Source: Octadecabacter algicola
Lineage (GTDB): Bacteria > Pseudomonadota > Alphaproteobacteria > Rhodobacterales > Rhodobacteraceae
Length of the DNA stretch: 64,000 nucleotides
Direction of reading: 5' to 3'
NCBI RefSeq assembly: GCF_021532625.1
Contig: NZ_JAKGAR010000002.1
Location: 372,001 to 436,000 of the forward strand
Shown here: piece after piece, positions 26,695 to 34,763 of the stretch
Numbering within the stretch: position 1 is the first letter of the stretch
Layout of the letters: the number at the start of each line of letters is the position of its first letter
Position numbers and translations under genes: made by a program
Notes under the pieces: generated by a model
What the model saw: only the letters and a program-made list of their open reading frames with translations
Databases searched by the model: none
Told to the model about the DNA's origin: nothing

Positions 26695-27810
26695 ATGACT
26701 CTACAGGAAAGAATAGCTGACCCATCAGCCATGCTGACCCGCGTTGATGCGGTCGCCACCAATGACTTAAAACCTTTGACGCGCGAGATTGATGCAGGGC
26801 TATATCCTGAAGACATTATGCGTGCCTTTGGGACGGCGGGGGCCTATGGCAGCCACGTGGCACCTGAGATTGGCGCGGAAGATATGGACATGGGTCAAAC
26901 GATCCAAGCCATTGCGCGCGCGGGCGAGCATTGTATCTCAACCGCATTTTGCATGTGGTGTCAGAATGCACTGGCTTGGTACGTCGGCTCGTCTGACAAC
27001 GCGGCCCTGAAGGCAACGCTTTTGCCGAAAGTGGCCCGTGGCGAAGCGCTTGGGGGGACGGGGCTGTCCAACCCGATGAAAACGTTCTTCGGGATCGAAA
27101 AGATGCGCCTGAAAGGCACACGGGTTGACGGTGGTTACCGTGTGAAGGGCGCTTTACCTTGGGTGTCCAATGTTGGTGAGGATGGCTATTTCGGTATAGT
27201 GTTTTCTGTTGAAGATGGAGCGCAAGTTAAACACATTATGGCAGTGGCGCGCGGCGACCAGACCGGTGTGAAAACTGCTCTCGATCACGACTTTATGTCA
27301 ATGGCTGGTACGGCCACCCGGACCGTCCAATTTCGCGATGCACTGATAGAAGATACTTTTGTGCTGTCAGATCCGATCGATGGCTACCTTCAAAAAATCC
27401 GCCCCGGTTTCGTTCTTATGCAGACGGGTATGGCTTTGGGGATGATCCGCAGCTCGATTGCTTTGATGGAGCAAGTGGGCGGGCCTCTAGGGCATGTGAA
27501 CAAATACCTCGAAAAACAACCCGAAGATTTCCAAGCGCTTCTGGATGAGCTTGAGGATGAGATCATGGAACTTGCCAAGACGCCCTATGATACGTCCATC
27601 TCGTATTTCCGCCGTGTTGTCACCGCCCGACTGCGTGGTGGCGAGGCGTCAACCGAGGCTGCGCATTTCGCCATGCTCCATTGCGGCGCGCGGGGCTTTG
27701 TCAGCCAAGGTGAAGCCCAGCGACGTCTGCGCGAAAGTTATTTCATCGCCGTTGTAACACCAGCGACCAAACAACTTCGTAAAATGCTGGCAGACCTGCC
27801 TGCCGCTTAA
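26695..27810 (+). CDS. Acyl-CoA-dehydrogenase-fold flavoprotein, probably not a dehydrogenase
   Basis: A 371-residue protein with the three-part acyl-CoA dehydrogenase layout: an N-terminal helical domain, a middle beta domain (GGTGLSNPMKTF, VDGGYRVKGALPWVSN) and a C-terminal helical domain (SIALMEQVGG, HCGARGFVSQGEAQRRLRES). The middle-domain segment is the usual FAD-binding region. The C-terminal position that normally holds the catalytic Glu in YEGT reads SYFIAVVTPATKQ, with no Glu. Relatives lacking this base include flavin-dependent monooxygenases such as the DszC/SfnC group. Lying between OsmC and rhodanese, it may oxygenate a sulfur or nitrogen compound. That function is inferred. Confidence 0.78.
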   Translation: MTLQERIADPSAMLTRVDAVATNDLKPLTREIDAGLYPEDIMRAFGTAGAYGSHVAPEIGAEDMDMGQTIQAIARAGEHCISTAFCMWCQNALAWYVGSSDNAALKATLLPKVARGEALGGTGLSNPMKTFFGIEKMRLKGTRVDGGYRVKGALPWVSNVGEDGYFGIVFSVEDGAQVKHIMAVARGDQTGVKTALDHDFMSMAGTATRTVQFRDALIEDTFVLSDPIDGYLQKIRPGFVLMQTGMALGMIRSSIALMEQVGGPLGHVNKYLEKQPEDFQALLDELEDEIMELAKTPYDTSISYFRRVVTARLRGGEASTEAAHFAMLHCGARGFVSQGEAQRRLRESYFIAVVTPATKQLRKMLADLPAA

Positions 27811-27827
27811 ACTAGAAAGGAAACCTA

Positions 27828-28685
27828 ATGACCTCTGTTCTTATTTCTCCTGCTGAGCTTGCCGAAATGTCGGACGACGACATCGTCGTTATCGACACGC
27901 GCGCGCCTGAAGCCTTTGCTGCCGGCCATATTTCCGGCGCTGTGAACTTGCATGATATTTTCACCTATCTTGCGACTTCGGATGCTGCGGGCATGACCGA
28001 GCTAACCCAAAAATTCGCAGACGCTTTTGGGGCCGCGGGCCTTGATGGCACAAAGACCGCCGTCATCTACGAGGAGTCCATGAACACCGGATTTGGCCAA
28101 TCTTGTCGCGGGTATTTTCTCCTTAGTTATCTTGGTTACCTTAACATAAAAGTACTGCACGGAGGTTTCGCTGCATGGGTTGCGGCTGAAATGCCCGTAA
28201 CGACCGATGCTATATCGCCTGCACCGTCGTCCTTTAACATCGATCCCGATGCGGCGTCGCTGATGTTGACCGTTGAAGACATGAAAGACGCCCTTGAGGC
28301 ACCAGATGTGGCTCTCTTGGATGTGCGCGACGTGGATGAATGGGTCGCTACAAGCTCGTCCCCGTACGGTCCAGATTTCTGCCCCCGTAAGGGTCGTATT
28401 CCAGGCGCTGTTTGGATTGAATGGTACCGAATGATGAAACCAACAGCGGACGGTCCGATGATGAAATCTGCGGATGAGGTCCTTGCAGAATGCGCGTCGG
28501 TCGGGATCACGACCGAAACGCCAGTCTACTTGTATTGCTTTAAGGGCGCGCGGGCGTCCAACACGTTTCTGGCCCTGAAAGAAGCGGGCGTGAAAGACGT
28601 GCGCATCTACTTCGGATCGTGGAACGAATGGTCGCGCGATATGTCTCTACCGATTGACGAAGGACTGCCCTTTGCCAGCGCCTAA
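27828..28685 (+). CDS. Two-domain rhodanese (sulfurtransferase)
   Basis: A 285-residue tandem rhodanese. The N-terminal inactive domain has VVIDTRAPEAFAAGHISGAVNL. The C-terminal domain has ALLDVRDVDEW and the active-site loop YCFKGARASN with nucleophile Cys237. The loop CFKGAR differs from the CRKGVT of thiosulfate:cyanide and the CGTGVT of mercaptopyruvate enzymes, so the sulfur donor cannot be read off. AGAAAGGAAACC precedes the ATG. It lies 17 bases after the flavoprotein gene and its last codons overlap the next gene. Sulfur transfer in a cluster with cyanase suggests cyanide, thiocyanate or organosulfur chemistry. Confidence 0.87.
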   Translation: MTSVLISPAELAEMSDDDIVVIDTRAPEAFAAGHISGAVNLHDIFTYLATSDAAGMTELTQKFADAFGAAGLDGTKTAVIYEESMNTGFGQSCRGYFLLSYLGYLNIKVLHGGFAAWVAAEMPVTTDAISPAPSSFNIDPDAASLMLTVEDMKDALEAPDVALLDVRDVDEWVATSSSPYGPDFCPRKGRIPGAVWIEWYRMMKPTADGPMMKSADEVLAECASVGITTETPVYLYCFKGARASNTFLALKEAGVKDVRIYFGSWNEWSRDMSLPIDEGLPFASA

Positions 28686-29274
28686 GATCATAGATTACTA
28701 TTTTGCACCAATGTCGGGTTATGCCTACCTCGGGCATGCTCGGCTCTTGGAGATTGCCGCAGGAGCTGGGGCGCTGGTTCGGTATCATCCGCTCAATATG
28801 CTCAAGGTTTTTGCCGCCGCCGGGTCATTTCCACCTGCGAAATACCCTCAGGTGCGCCAAACCCATCGAAAGGCAGATATGGCGCGTTGGGCCGAGGAGC
28901 TAGGAGTGCCAATCAATACCACGCCCGCTTTTTGGCCGGTCCCGATGGAGCTTGCTTGCTCGGTTATTGTGGCCGCAGGGGCCTTGGGAATTGATCAAGG
29001 TAAGGTGACAGGGGCCATTCTCTCGGCTGTTTGGGAAAAGGACCTTAACATCGCGTTAGAAAGCGATCTGCGCAAAGGTCTGATTGGGGTCGGGCTGGAT
29101 GCTGAAAGTGTTTTGGACAAATCGGAAACGCCCCAAATTAAAAATATAAGTCAAAAAGAAACCGAAGACGCCATCTCGTTAGGTATCTTCGGCTCCCCAA
29201 CTTATGTCGTCGACCAGAACTGGTTTTTCGGCCAAGACAGACTAGATTTTTTACATAGCGATCTCTCGAAATAG
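28672..29274 (+). CDS. DsbA-fold HCCA isomerase / kappa-GST-like protein
   Basis: A 200-residue thioredoxin-fold protein of the 2-hydroxychromene-2-carboxylate isomerase family. It has IIDYYFAPMSGYAYLGHARL with the glutathione-activating serine at the turn, HPLNMLKVFAAAG, RWAEELGVPIN, and the cis-Pro region GIFGSPTYVVDQNWFFGQDRLDFL. I chose the TTG at 28672, which has GAAGGA seven bases before it; an in-frame TTG at 28654 is the alternative. It overlaps the rhodanese by 14 bases, so it is the last coupled gene of the array. A glutathione-dependent isomerisation or conjugation is likely. The substrate is unknown. Confidence 0.82.
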   Translation: MPAPKIIDYYFAPMSGYAYLGHARLLEIAAGAGALVRYHPLNMLKVFAAAGSFPPAKYPQVRQTHRKADMARWAEELGVPINTTPAFWPVPMELACSVIVAAGALGIDQGKVTGAILSAVWEKDLNIALESDLRKGLIGVGLDAESVLDKSETPQIKNISQKETEDAISLGIFGSPTYVVDQNWFFGQDRLDFLHSDLSK

Positions 29275-29553
29275 GATCACAGTCAGATACTCCGACCTCG
29301 GAGATATGCTCTACGGCTTCAAAATTCACTACCCCACCCTAGGCGGTAAAACGCTTCAGGCCAGCTATGATACACAATTGTCGGTTATCGACGCTCCATG
29401 TTCTCGAAGCGGACTTTAGTTGCGATGCAGAAATGCGGTAAAGTGGGCTCAAAGCTGACATACGCCGCATCCACCGACTTAGCCAGTTCGGGCAAGGTCG
29501 CTCACGGCCCAAACCCAGTTCCGTCAACAAAAGTTGTCATAAATTCTACTACC

Positions 29554-30093
29554 TTAATTTAAAGAAAAAAATTCACCATCCAAGATCAAAAAACTGATTG
29601 CGTTGCGAGCGCCGCGATCATCATAGATGCTTGCACTTAGGTGTATCGCCGCGTCTAGAGTTCCACTTGCTATTGACGATCTCAAGTTTCTGATCTGCGC
29701 TTCAGCTGCAGGCGATAGAGCACCCACTGTAAACGTACTCAAATAAAGCCCTAATGAAGACACCTGAAAAGTAGCAGTTTCGATCTCGAATATACAGCGT
29801 GTCGAACCTCTATAAATCTGAACGACAGCCAGGTTATCAGCCGAAAGTGAAAATATTTTTCCGCCAACTTCAAGTACTGGAACCTCCGCCTCAATTTGCC
29901 TTACCCAAATTGAATATTCATCCATCCAAGGTTCATAGAATTCGTATTGAGCTTGAATGAATCCGTCCTTGCCTGAACATTCGTTAAAACTATCTGAGTT
30001 GTTATTATTCGCGATAGAGGCAACTTGCGTGCAGCCGATTAAAAGCTGTACGGCGGCGAACAAACCAGCGATTGTCTCGGGAAACCGTCTCAT
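29554..30093 (-). CDS. Orphan lipoprotein, function unknown
   Basis: A 179-residue protein with a lipoprotein signal (RRFPETIAGLFAAVQLLIGC, lipid-attachment Cys near residue 21). A low-complexity NNNNS stretch and an alpha+beta body follow, with three further cysteines (NECSG, TRCIF). I recognise no domain. Base composition is clearly more AT-rich than the neighbours, and it is isolated on the minus strand between long non-coding stretches, which suggests recent acquisition. A weak AAGGGATC site precedes the ATG. Coding status is likely but not certain. Confidence 0.55.
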   Translation of the reverse strand: MRRFPETIAGLFAAVQLLIGCTQVASIANNNNSDSFNECSGKDGFIQAQYEFYEPWMDEYSIWVRQIEAEVPVLEVGGKIFSLSADNLAVVQIYRGSTRCIFEIETATFQVSSLGLYLSTFTVGALSPAAEAQIRNLRSSIASGTLDAAIHLSASIYDDRGARNAISFLILDGEFFSLN

Positions 30094-30882
30094 CTTTAGA
30101 TCCCTTTAAATGACCACAAATTTTTTGCCGATTATCACTCACGAATATATCCCTCACGAATAAAGTAATCAAAAAATTTAGAACCTCTAGGAGATTGAAG
30201 CACCGACCAGTTCTCGTAATCCGTCTAGAAAAGGTTCCTCTTTCCGCAAAACATATGTTCCTTAGATAGTTGGGCTTCCCAGAGACAAAAAAGCTCGGTT
30301 TGTTTCGCCATACCCACCTGGCCTGTCATGCAACATTTTCTTGAAAGTTCCCTGGTGTTCTAAAAGATTGCCTTTCGCCCCCCTCCGACCCCATTTCCGA
30401 AACTTAACTTGACGCGTTTAAGAACATCCATACACGTACGGGCACCGATTTCTTGACTATAGCACCATACTCAGGACATTTGCCTACGCCCGCGTTTCCA
30501 CCATGAGCAAGAAACCGAAACCCATATCGCAGAGAGTTTAGCCGCTGTTTTTTTGTGGAACGGACCGACGCTCACTCCGTTTGAACACGCATAGCTCAAA
30601 TCAATTGAAAGCAACGGGAAAGGATCAAACGAAAGACATTCGAAACGGGACGCTTGCATCACAGACAACGCGCCGCATAATCAAACCAACCAGATCGGCC
30701 AAACTCTCTCGTCGTTTGGGTAGCCATTGGTTCCAAAAACTCTGACGACGGACAGACATTGAAATTGCAGGGAAAATTCTCCAACTTCGAGGCAACTTTG
30801 CCCCGTTTTTCAAAATTTGTGATTTGCGGCCTGCTTGAAATTTCTAATGATCGCTTAAGCTGCTGTAGATATCATATTCCGC
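30094..30882. other. 789-base stretch without a convincing gene
   Basis: Low GC with many stops. Two short minus-strand open frames near 30471-30668 and 30625-30813 overlap each other, have no ribosome site and show no family I recognise. They could be remnants of a decayed gene. I see no terminal inverted repeats or target duplications marking an insertion sequence. Confidence 0.4.
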
Positions 30883-31197
30883 TCAATCCGAGTCGTTCTC
30901 TGCACGTCGCTCTGCTTTCAACGCGCGGCTCGGTGGGCAGACTTCCTGGATGAACTTTGCTAAAGTTCCGCCGAGATTATCAGCCTGCATTCCGTACTTC
31001 ACAAACTGACCTTCTCGCTTCTTCCAAATAAGGTCCGCAGATTCTAGGATCGAAAGGTGCTTAGAAATAGCGGGTTGCGACATATCAAAGCGTTCAGCAA
31101 CGACGCCAGCAGTCAATGGTCCCTCAGAGAGATACGCCAGTATCCGGCGCCGCGTGGTTGACGCTAACGCTTCAAACACTTTGTCAGGGCTTGACAT
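30883..31197 (-). CDS. ArsR/SmtB-family HTH regulator
   Basis: A 104-residue winged-helix repressor: DKVFEALASTTRRRILAYLSEGPLTAGVVAERF, then the recognition helix MSQPAISKHLSILESADLI and wing KKREGQFVKYGM. The lack of a CVC or similar metal site, and the similarity to SdpR-type members, suggest it senses something other than a metal. I chose the ATG at 31197, with AAAGGTG upstream; the frame is open for 36 more codons without a ribosome site. It is divergent from the desaturase gene with a near-palindrome between them, so it probably represses both. Confidence 0.85.
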   Translation of the reverse strand: MSSPDKVFEALASTTRRRILAYLSEGPLTAGVVAERFDMSQPAISKHLSILESADLIWKKREGQFVKYGMQADNLGGTLAKFIQEVCPPSRALKAERRAENDSD

Positions 31198-31219
31198 GAA
31201 TTCACCTTTTAACTTATTA

Positions 31220-31233
31220 GTTATATATCTAAC
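31220..31233. promoter_or_regulatory. Candidate ArsR operator
   Basis: GTTATATATCTAAC is an imperfect palindrome (12 of 14 positions symmetric) in the 66-base space between the divergent ArsR and desaturase starts. Its position just upstream of both genes fits a shared operator. Inference only. Confidence 0.5.
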
Positions 31234-31263
31234 AATGTATTCCTTATTCTTGGGAGTTTCAAG

Positions 31264-32232
31264 ATGTACTTGCATGCTACGGATCGTGTGTTTCCCAACA
31301 GCCAAACCAACGCGGTGCAGGGCACCATTTATTGGGACGCACTGAAGTCAATTTGGCTTCTCAGCATGATCGCAGGGGGCATAATTGCAATCGTCTTGGT
31401 CCCAAGTTGGAGCGGATTCATGTTGTTCCTCGCAACAACAGCAATCACAGTTTGCGCTGGCCATTCGGTCGGTATGCATAGGCTCCTTATTCACAAGTCA
31501 TTTCATACGCCTAAGTGGCTGGAATACACTCTCGTTTGGCTTGGAACGCTTGTTGGTATGGCGGGGCCGTTTGGTATGATCCGCGCTCATGACATGCGTG
31601 ACTGGCACCAGCGCCAGTCTGTTTGTCCTCCACACCCAAGCCATGGTGCGGGTTTTTGGCGTGACGCATGGTGGCAGATGCATTGCCGGTTCGATCTCGA
31701 TAATCCCCCACATTTTGAAATTGAGGCCGAGATCGCAAATGACCCTGTCTATCGTTGGATGGAGCGCCACTGGATGGCGCAGCAGCTCTTTGTCGCTGTG
31801 CCGCTCTTCAGCCTTGGCGGCATTGATTTTGTGCTATGGGGAGTTTGCTTGCGTGTTGCGGTTTCGCTGAATGGTCATTGGCTCGTCGGTCACTTTGCAC
31901 ACAAAACCGGGCATCAAGGATGGACCGTCGAAGGCTTGCCGGTTCAAGGTTTTAACCTGCGGGGCCTTGGGTTGGTTACTTTTGGAGAAAACTGGCATTC
32001 CAACCATCATGCATTCCCGCATTCGGCGAAGCTTGGCATTGAGAAGGGACAGCTTGATCCAGGCTTTTGGTTTATCAAAGCGCTCGAGACTCTTGGTTTA
32101 GCAGACGCAATTCTTGGGCCAACAGACCAACCCGAACGTGATGGTCTCACAAGGGTTGAAAGAAAAGAATTCGTTACGTCGGAACCATCAATAAAAGGCC
32201 TCAACAAGCGGATTGTTGAAATCACAGGTTAA
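31264..32232 (+). CDS. Membrane fatty-acid (acyl-CoA delta-9-type) desaturase
   Basis: A 322-residue integral-membrane di-iron desaturase. The three histidine boxes are HRLLIH (near residue 73), HDMRDWHQ (near 109) and NWHSNHH (near 246), with hydrophobic helices between. Box two is HxxxxxH here rather than HxxHH, a variant seen in some bacterial members. It introduces a double bond into membrane acyl chains, useful for cold adaptation. The ATG at 31264 has GGGAG about ten bases before it. Divergent from the ArsR gene and probably controlled by it. Confidence 0.85.
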   Translation: MYLHATDRVFPNSQTNAVQGTIYWDALKSIWLLSMIAGGIIAIVLVPSWSGFMLFLATTAITVCAGHSVGMHRLLIHKSFHTPKWLEYTLVWLGTLVGMAGPFGMIRAHDMRDWHQRQSVCPPHPSHGAGFWRDAWWQMHCRFDLDNPPHFEIEAEIANDPVYRWMERHWMAQQLFVAVPLFSLGGIDFVLWGVCLRVAVSLNGHWLVGHFAHKTGHQGWTVEGLPVQGFNLRGLGLVTFGENWHSNHHAFPHSAKLGIEKGQLDPGFWFIKALETLGLADAILGPTDQPERDGLTRVERKEFVTSEPSIKGLNKRIVEITG

Positions 32233-32534
32233 CCAAAAAGGGGGCATATGTACGGCCCGCAGCATATGTGACTCAGGGCTCCAAGCTGACGTTTGCCGCG
32301 ATAAGAACGAAAGGCCGCAAAAAGCCCGTCAGATTCGTATTACTTCTGATCTGTTTATGCCCACCGTTAGGTGTACCGAAGGCGTGATTGTTTCGACCGT
32401 AATGCGCCGCGCTGCGAGGGGAAGCGGTGGTGGGATGCGAAGTGGCGCAAAAAGGGGCGGATTGCTCCGCCCCTGTCCGTCAACTCGCGTGGGACTGCGA
32501 GGGTCAGACCCACTTGGGAATGCAAACCCGCGAC
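32233..32534. other. Convergent intergenic region between desaturase and DUF481 genes
   Basis: No gene. It contains the terminator of the DUF481 gene and, at about 32275-32301, a GGCTCCAAGCTGACG motif. This motif resembles GGCTCAAAGCTGACA at about 29448-29462, a degenerate intergenic element. Confidence 0.4.
32449..32473 (-). terminator. Rho-independent terminator of the DUF481 gene
   Basis: Perfect 8-bp stem (GGGGCGGA with TCCGCCCC) and a TTGC loop. On the plus strand it is preceded by AAAAA, which reads as a U-tract after the hairpin in the minus-strand transcript. It lies 62 bases after the DUF481 stop. Confidence 0.88.
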
Positions 32535-33371
32535 TTAGTTGAAGTTGTAAACCACGGACACACCGAGTGTGTTTTCGCCATCAGAGAAGCTGTTGTCGGT
32601 CAGATCGTTGAACCGCGTAGCATAGGATGTCCGCAGAGCCATTGTGTCAGTCAGTGCGACGTTCAGTGCCAAGTCATTGGCAATAGTTGTCGCAAATTCC
32701 GAGTAGATCACATCGGTATCGTTGGTCAGATAGACGCTGTCTGTCAGGCTCACGAAAAGGTTAGACGACACAGAGGCCGCAGCTTCGTTGACTTTGGCGC
32801 CACCAACAACTTCGGCAGCACGATAACCGGGACCAGCTTGCACGGACCATTGAGTGTCAGCGCTGTTGAAGATCCGGTAACCCACACCGACCCCAGCAAA
32901 GATGTCTTGAGTGTATTCGTCCGCAGTTGTTGTTTGCTTGTCAATTGAGAGGTCGGCTTGGCCGTAGGCAAAGACCCGATCAGACAGGTTACGCCGGTAG
33001 TCGACGCCAGCCAACAGAGTGTTTTCTGTGATTGTTCCGTTCTCTTCGCCGTAGACGTAGGACGCGTTTGTGTCGATGCCGTTCACGCCATCAAACCAAC
33101 CGTAACGCAGGCCAACACCGAGGTCGTTGGAAGTGTCTCCATCGTTGGACGTCGCAGTGTAACGCAGAGCAACCGAGCCGTAGTCGCCAATTTCGCGGCC
33201 TTCGGTGCCGAACGCGCTTAGATCGCGGTCCTGATCGTCTTCCATTTGTTCCTGCAGGTCGTCAACTGCGGTTTCCGCAGCGCCTACGTTGTCGAAAGCT
33301 GTTGTTTGAGCGGCAACGGAGGATGCAGCGAAGCCAGCGACGAGCGCGGCAATGAATGTATTCGTGTTCAT
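32535..33371 (-). CDS. DUF481 / YdiY-like outer-membrane beta-barrel protein
   Basis: A 278-residue outer-membrane protein. It has a signal peptide (TFIAALVAGFAASSVAAQ), a short acidic coiled region (about residues 25-50), then about 14 alternating amphipathic strands (GSVALRYTAT, LGVGLRYGW, VFAYGQADLSID, YRIFNSADTQWSVQAGPGYRA). It ends in SVVYNFN, close to the terminal aromatic barrel signal. Salt-stress or homeostasis roles are reported for relatives, but the function is not settled. A GGAAAGGAAG site precedes the ATG. One copy of the 19-bp LysR-flanking repeat lies about 118 bases upstream, so it may be a target of that regulator. Confidence 0.83.
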   Translation of the reverse strand: MNTNTFIAALVAGFAASSVAAQTTAFDNVGAAETAVDDLQEQMEDDQDRDLSAFGTEGREIGDYGSVALRYTATSNDGDTSNDLGVGLRYGWFDGVNGIDTNASYVYGEENGTITENTLLAGVDYRRNLSDRVFAYGQADLSIDKQTTTADEYTQDIFAGVGVGYRIFNSADTQWSVQAGPGYRAAEVVGGAKVNEAAASVSSNLFVSLTDSVYLTNDTDVIYSEFATTIANDLALNVALTDTMALRTSYATRFNDLTDNSFSDGENTLGVSVVYNFN

Positions 33372-33488
33372 AGTGGTCTTCCTTTCCCAAAGAAGGTGAC
33401 CCAGACCTCTATTCGGACTGACAATCAGTGCCGTTCATCGAGGCGGGAGCATTTCTGCTGAGGGAGAGATAGGACTCGCTTATGTATT

Positions 33489-33507
33489 AGTGAAATTCAA
33501 AATAATT
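33489..33507. promoter_or_regulatory. 19-bp inverted repeat copy 1 (LysR-type site)
   Basis: AGTGAAATTCAAAATAATT, containing the 9-base palindrome TGAAATTCA. It is an exact inverse copy of 34521-34539. It sits 20 bases after the LysR stop and about 118 bases upstream of the DUF481 start, a suitable operator position for that gene. Confidence 0.6.
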
Positions 33508-33527
33508 ATTCTTAAGAAGAGTTTTTC

Positions 33528-34469
33528 TTATGTATCAAGTTGTGTATTTTCACCAAGCACTTCAATATCTTCGCCATCGTTTAGATCCCGCAACCGGTCA
33601 ACAACCGCATGACTTTCGACATCTGCGGCCTTGGCAGTGGCGACAAGTTCGGATTGCGCCAGCTGGCGCAGCTCTGCATCAAGGTCTTCGCGCCATACAG
33701 CCCAGATCGGATAGGGGAACCGCGGCGCCTCTGGCACGAGATACAACTCGCCTGAGTCGAGGTAGGTTTTGACGTAGCGGGCGGGCAGGAAGGCGGCGGC
33801 TTCGCGGTTCTTGATGTATTCCGCCACCATCGCGCCCAATCCAAAGCTAAGGCCGGTATTGGTCAAGTTTGGCAAGGCCAGAGCATGGGCGCTGATAAAT
33901 TCAGAACCCCAATCGACAAACACATACAAAGGTTCAATCGTGTCCATCGTCGTGCCCCTGACCGAAGATACGAGCACCAGTTCTTCGTCCATGACCTTTT
34001 GCGCCTCAAGACCCGGGCGCAGCTGTGGCATATACATTAGTCCCACATGCATCACCCCTTCGATCAGGAACCGCATCAGGCGATCGGGCATGCCCAGCTC
34101 GGTGCGGATATTGAGATCGGGGGCGGCCTCTTCCAATCGGTCCAGCCAACGAAACCCAAGGCGCGGCCAAAGGGAATACTGTGCGCCAATGGTCAGCGAC
34201 CGCGTGAACCCTTCTGGAATGGCGACCTGCTGGCGGGCTTCCTCCCAGATGCGGATCATCGACAAGGCGTAACGTTCAAATTCACGCCCAGCCGCCGTGA
34301 GTTCCGCCCCTGCGCGGCTACGGGTGAACAGCGGCTTTCCCAGCGTGTCTTCGAGGCGGCCAATGCGCAAGGAAACAGCGGATTGGGTGACGAACAAACG
34401 GTCCGCTGCATTCACAAAGGACCCAGTGGCGGCCACTTCGAGGAAGGTTTTAAGCAATGAAATGTCCAT
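33528..34469 (-). CDS. LysR-family transcriptional regulator
   Basis: A 313-residue regulator: N-terminal HTH (LLKTFLEVAATGSFVNAADRLFVTQSAVSLRIGRLE, about residues 5-40), linker helix, then the two-lobe periplasmic-binding-like effector domain with LTIGAQYSLWPRLGFRWL. The start at 34469 keeps the usual MDISLLKTFLEV beginning. It is divergent from the small lipoprotein gene and upstream of the DUF481 gene. Each of those promoter regions contains one copy of the same 19-bp sequence in mirror orientation, which points to this protein as the common binder. The effector is unknown. Confidence 0.9.
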   Translation of the reverse strand: MDISLLKTFLEVAATGSFVNAADRLFVTQSAVSLRIGRLEDTLGKPLFTRSRAGAELTAAGREFERYALSMIRIWEEARQQVAIPEGFTRSLTIGAQYSLWPRLGFRWLDRLEEAAPDLNIRTELGMPDRLMRFLIEGVMHVGLMYMPQLRPGLEAQKVMDEELVLVSSVRGTTMDTIEPLYVFVDWGSEFISAHALALPNLTNTGLSFGLGAMVAEYIKNREAAAFLPARYVKTYLDSGELYLVPEAPRFPYPIWAVWREDLDAELRQLAQSELVATAKAADVESHAVVDRLRDLNDGEDIEVLGENTQLDT

Positions 34470-34520
34470 GGGTTTCCCTGCGATGCTTTGCCAAGCTTAA
34501 CAAATACTCACTCTAAACAC

Positions 34521-34539
34521 AATTATTTTGAATTTCACT
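34521..34539. promoter_or_regulatory. 19-bp inverted repeat copy 2 (LysR-type site)
   Basis: AATTATTTTGAATTTCACT, the exact reverse complement of 33489-33507. It is placed 52 bases upstream of the LysR start and 71 bases upstream of the small lipoprotein gene, in the shared divergent promoter. Confidence 0.65.
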
Positions 34540-34609
34540 TATGGGTGGTTGCGCCCTAAATCTTTCGTCAGCGCCCGATACTGGGCCTTACTTCTTTGGG
34601 AGAAGAACA

Positions 34610-34741
34610 ATGAATAAGACACTGATGATCGCCGTATTCGCGGCACTGACCTTCACTTCGGCATGTGGCACAGCACAAGGCGTAGTGAGCGACGTTTGGG
34701 GCGCTGGAAAATTTGTCGCCCGTCAGGTGGGCGGCGACTGA
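34610..34741 (+). CDS. Small entericidin-like lipoprotein
   Basis: A 43-residue lipoprotein: signal MNKTLMIAVFAALTFTSAC with lipid-attachment Cys19, followed by only 24 residues (GTAQGVVSDVWGAGKFVARQ) rich in Gly and Val. Size and sequence resemble entericidin EcnA/EcnB-type peptides. GGGAGAAG precedes the ATG and a good terminator follows, so this is a monocistronic gene. Regulation by the divergent LysR protein is likely. Antidote or toxin roles known for enterobacterial entericidins should not be assumed. Confidence 0.75.
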   Translation: MNKTLMIAVFAALTFTSACGTAQGVVSDVWGAGKFVARQVGGD

Positions 34742-34763
34742 TTGGCCTCTATCCGTCGCAAAA

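Noticed and set aside
30471-30813. Two short minus-strand open frames in the AT-rich stretch
   Set aside because: They overlap each other, have no ribosome site and no recognised family. Possible remnants but not supportable as genes.
29275-30882. Insertion sequence or prophage remnant
   Set aside because: No terminal inverted repeats, target duplication, transposase or integrase motif could be seen.
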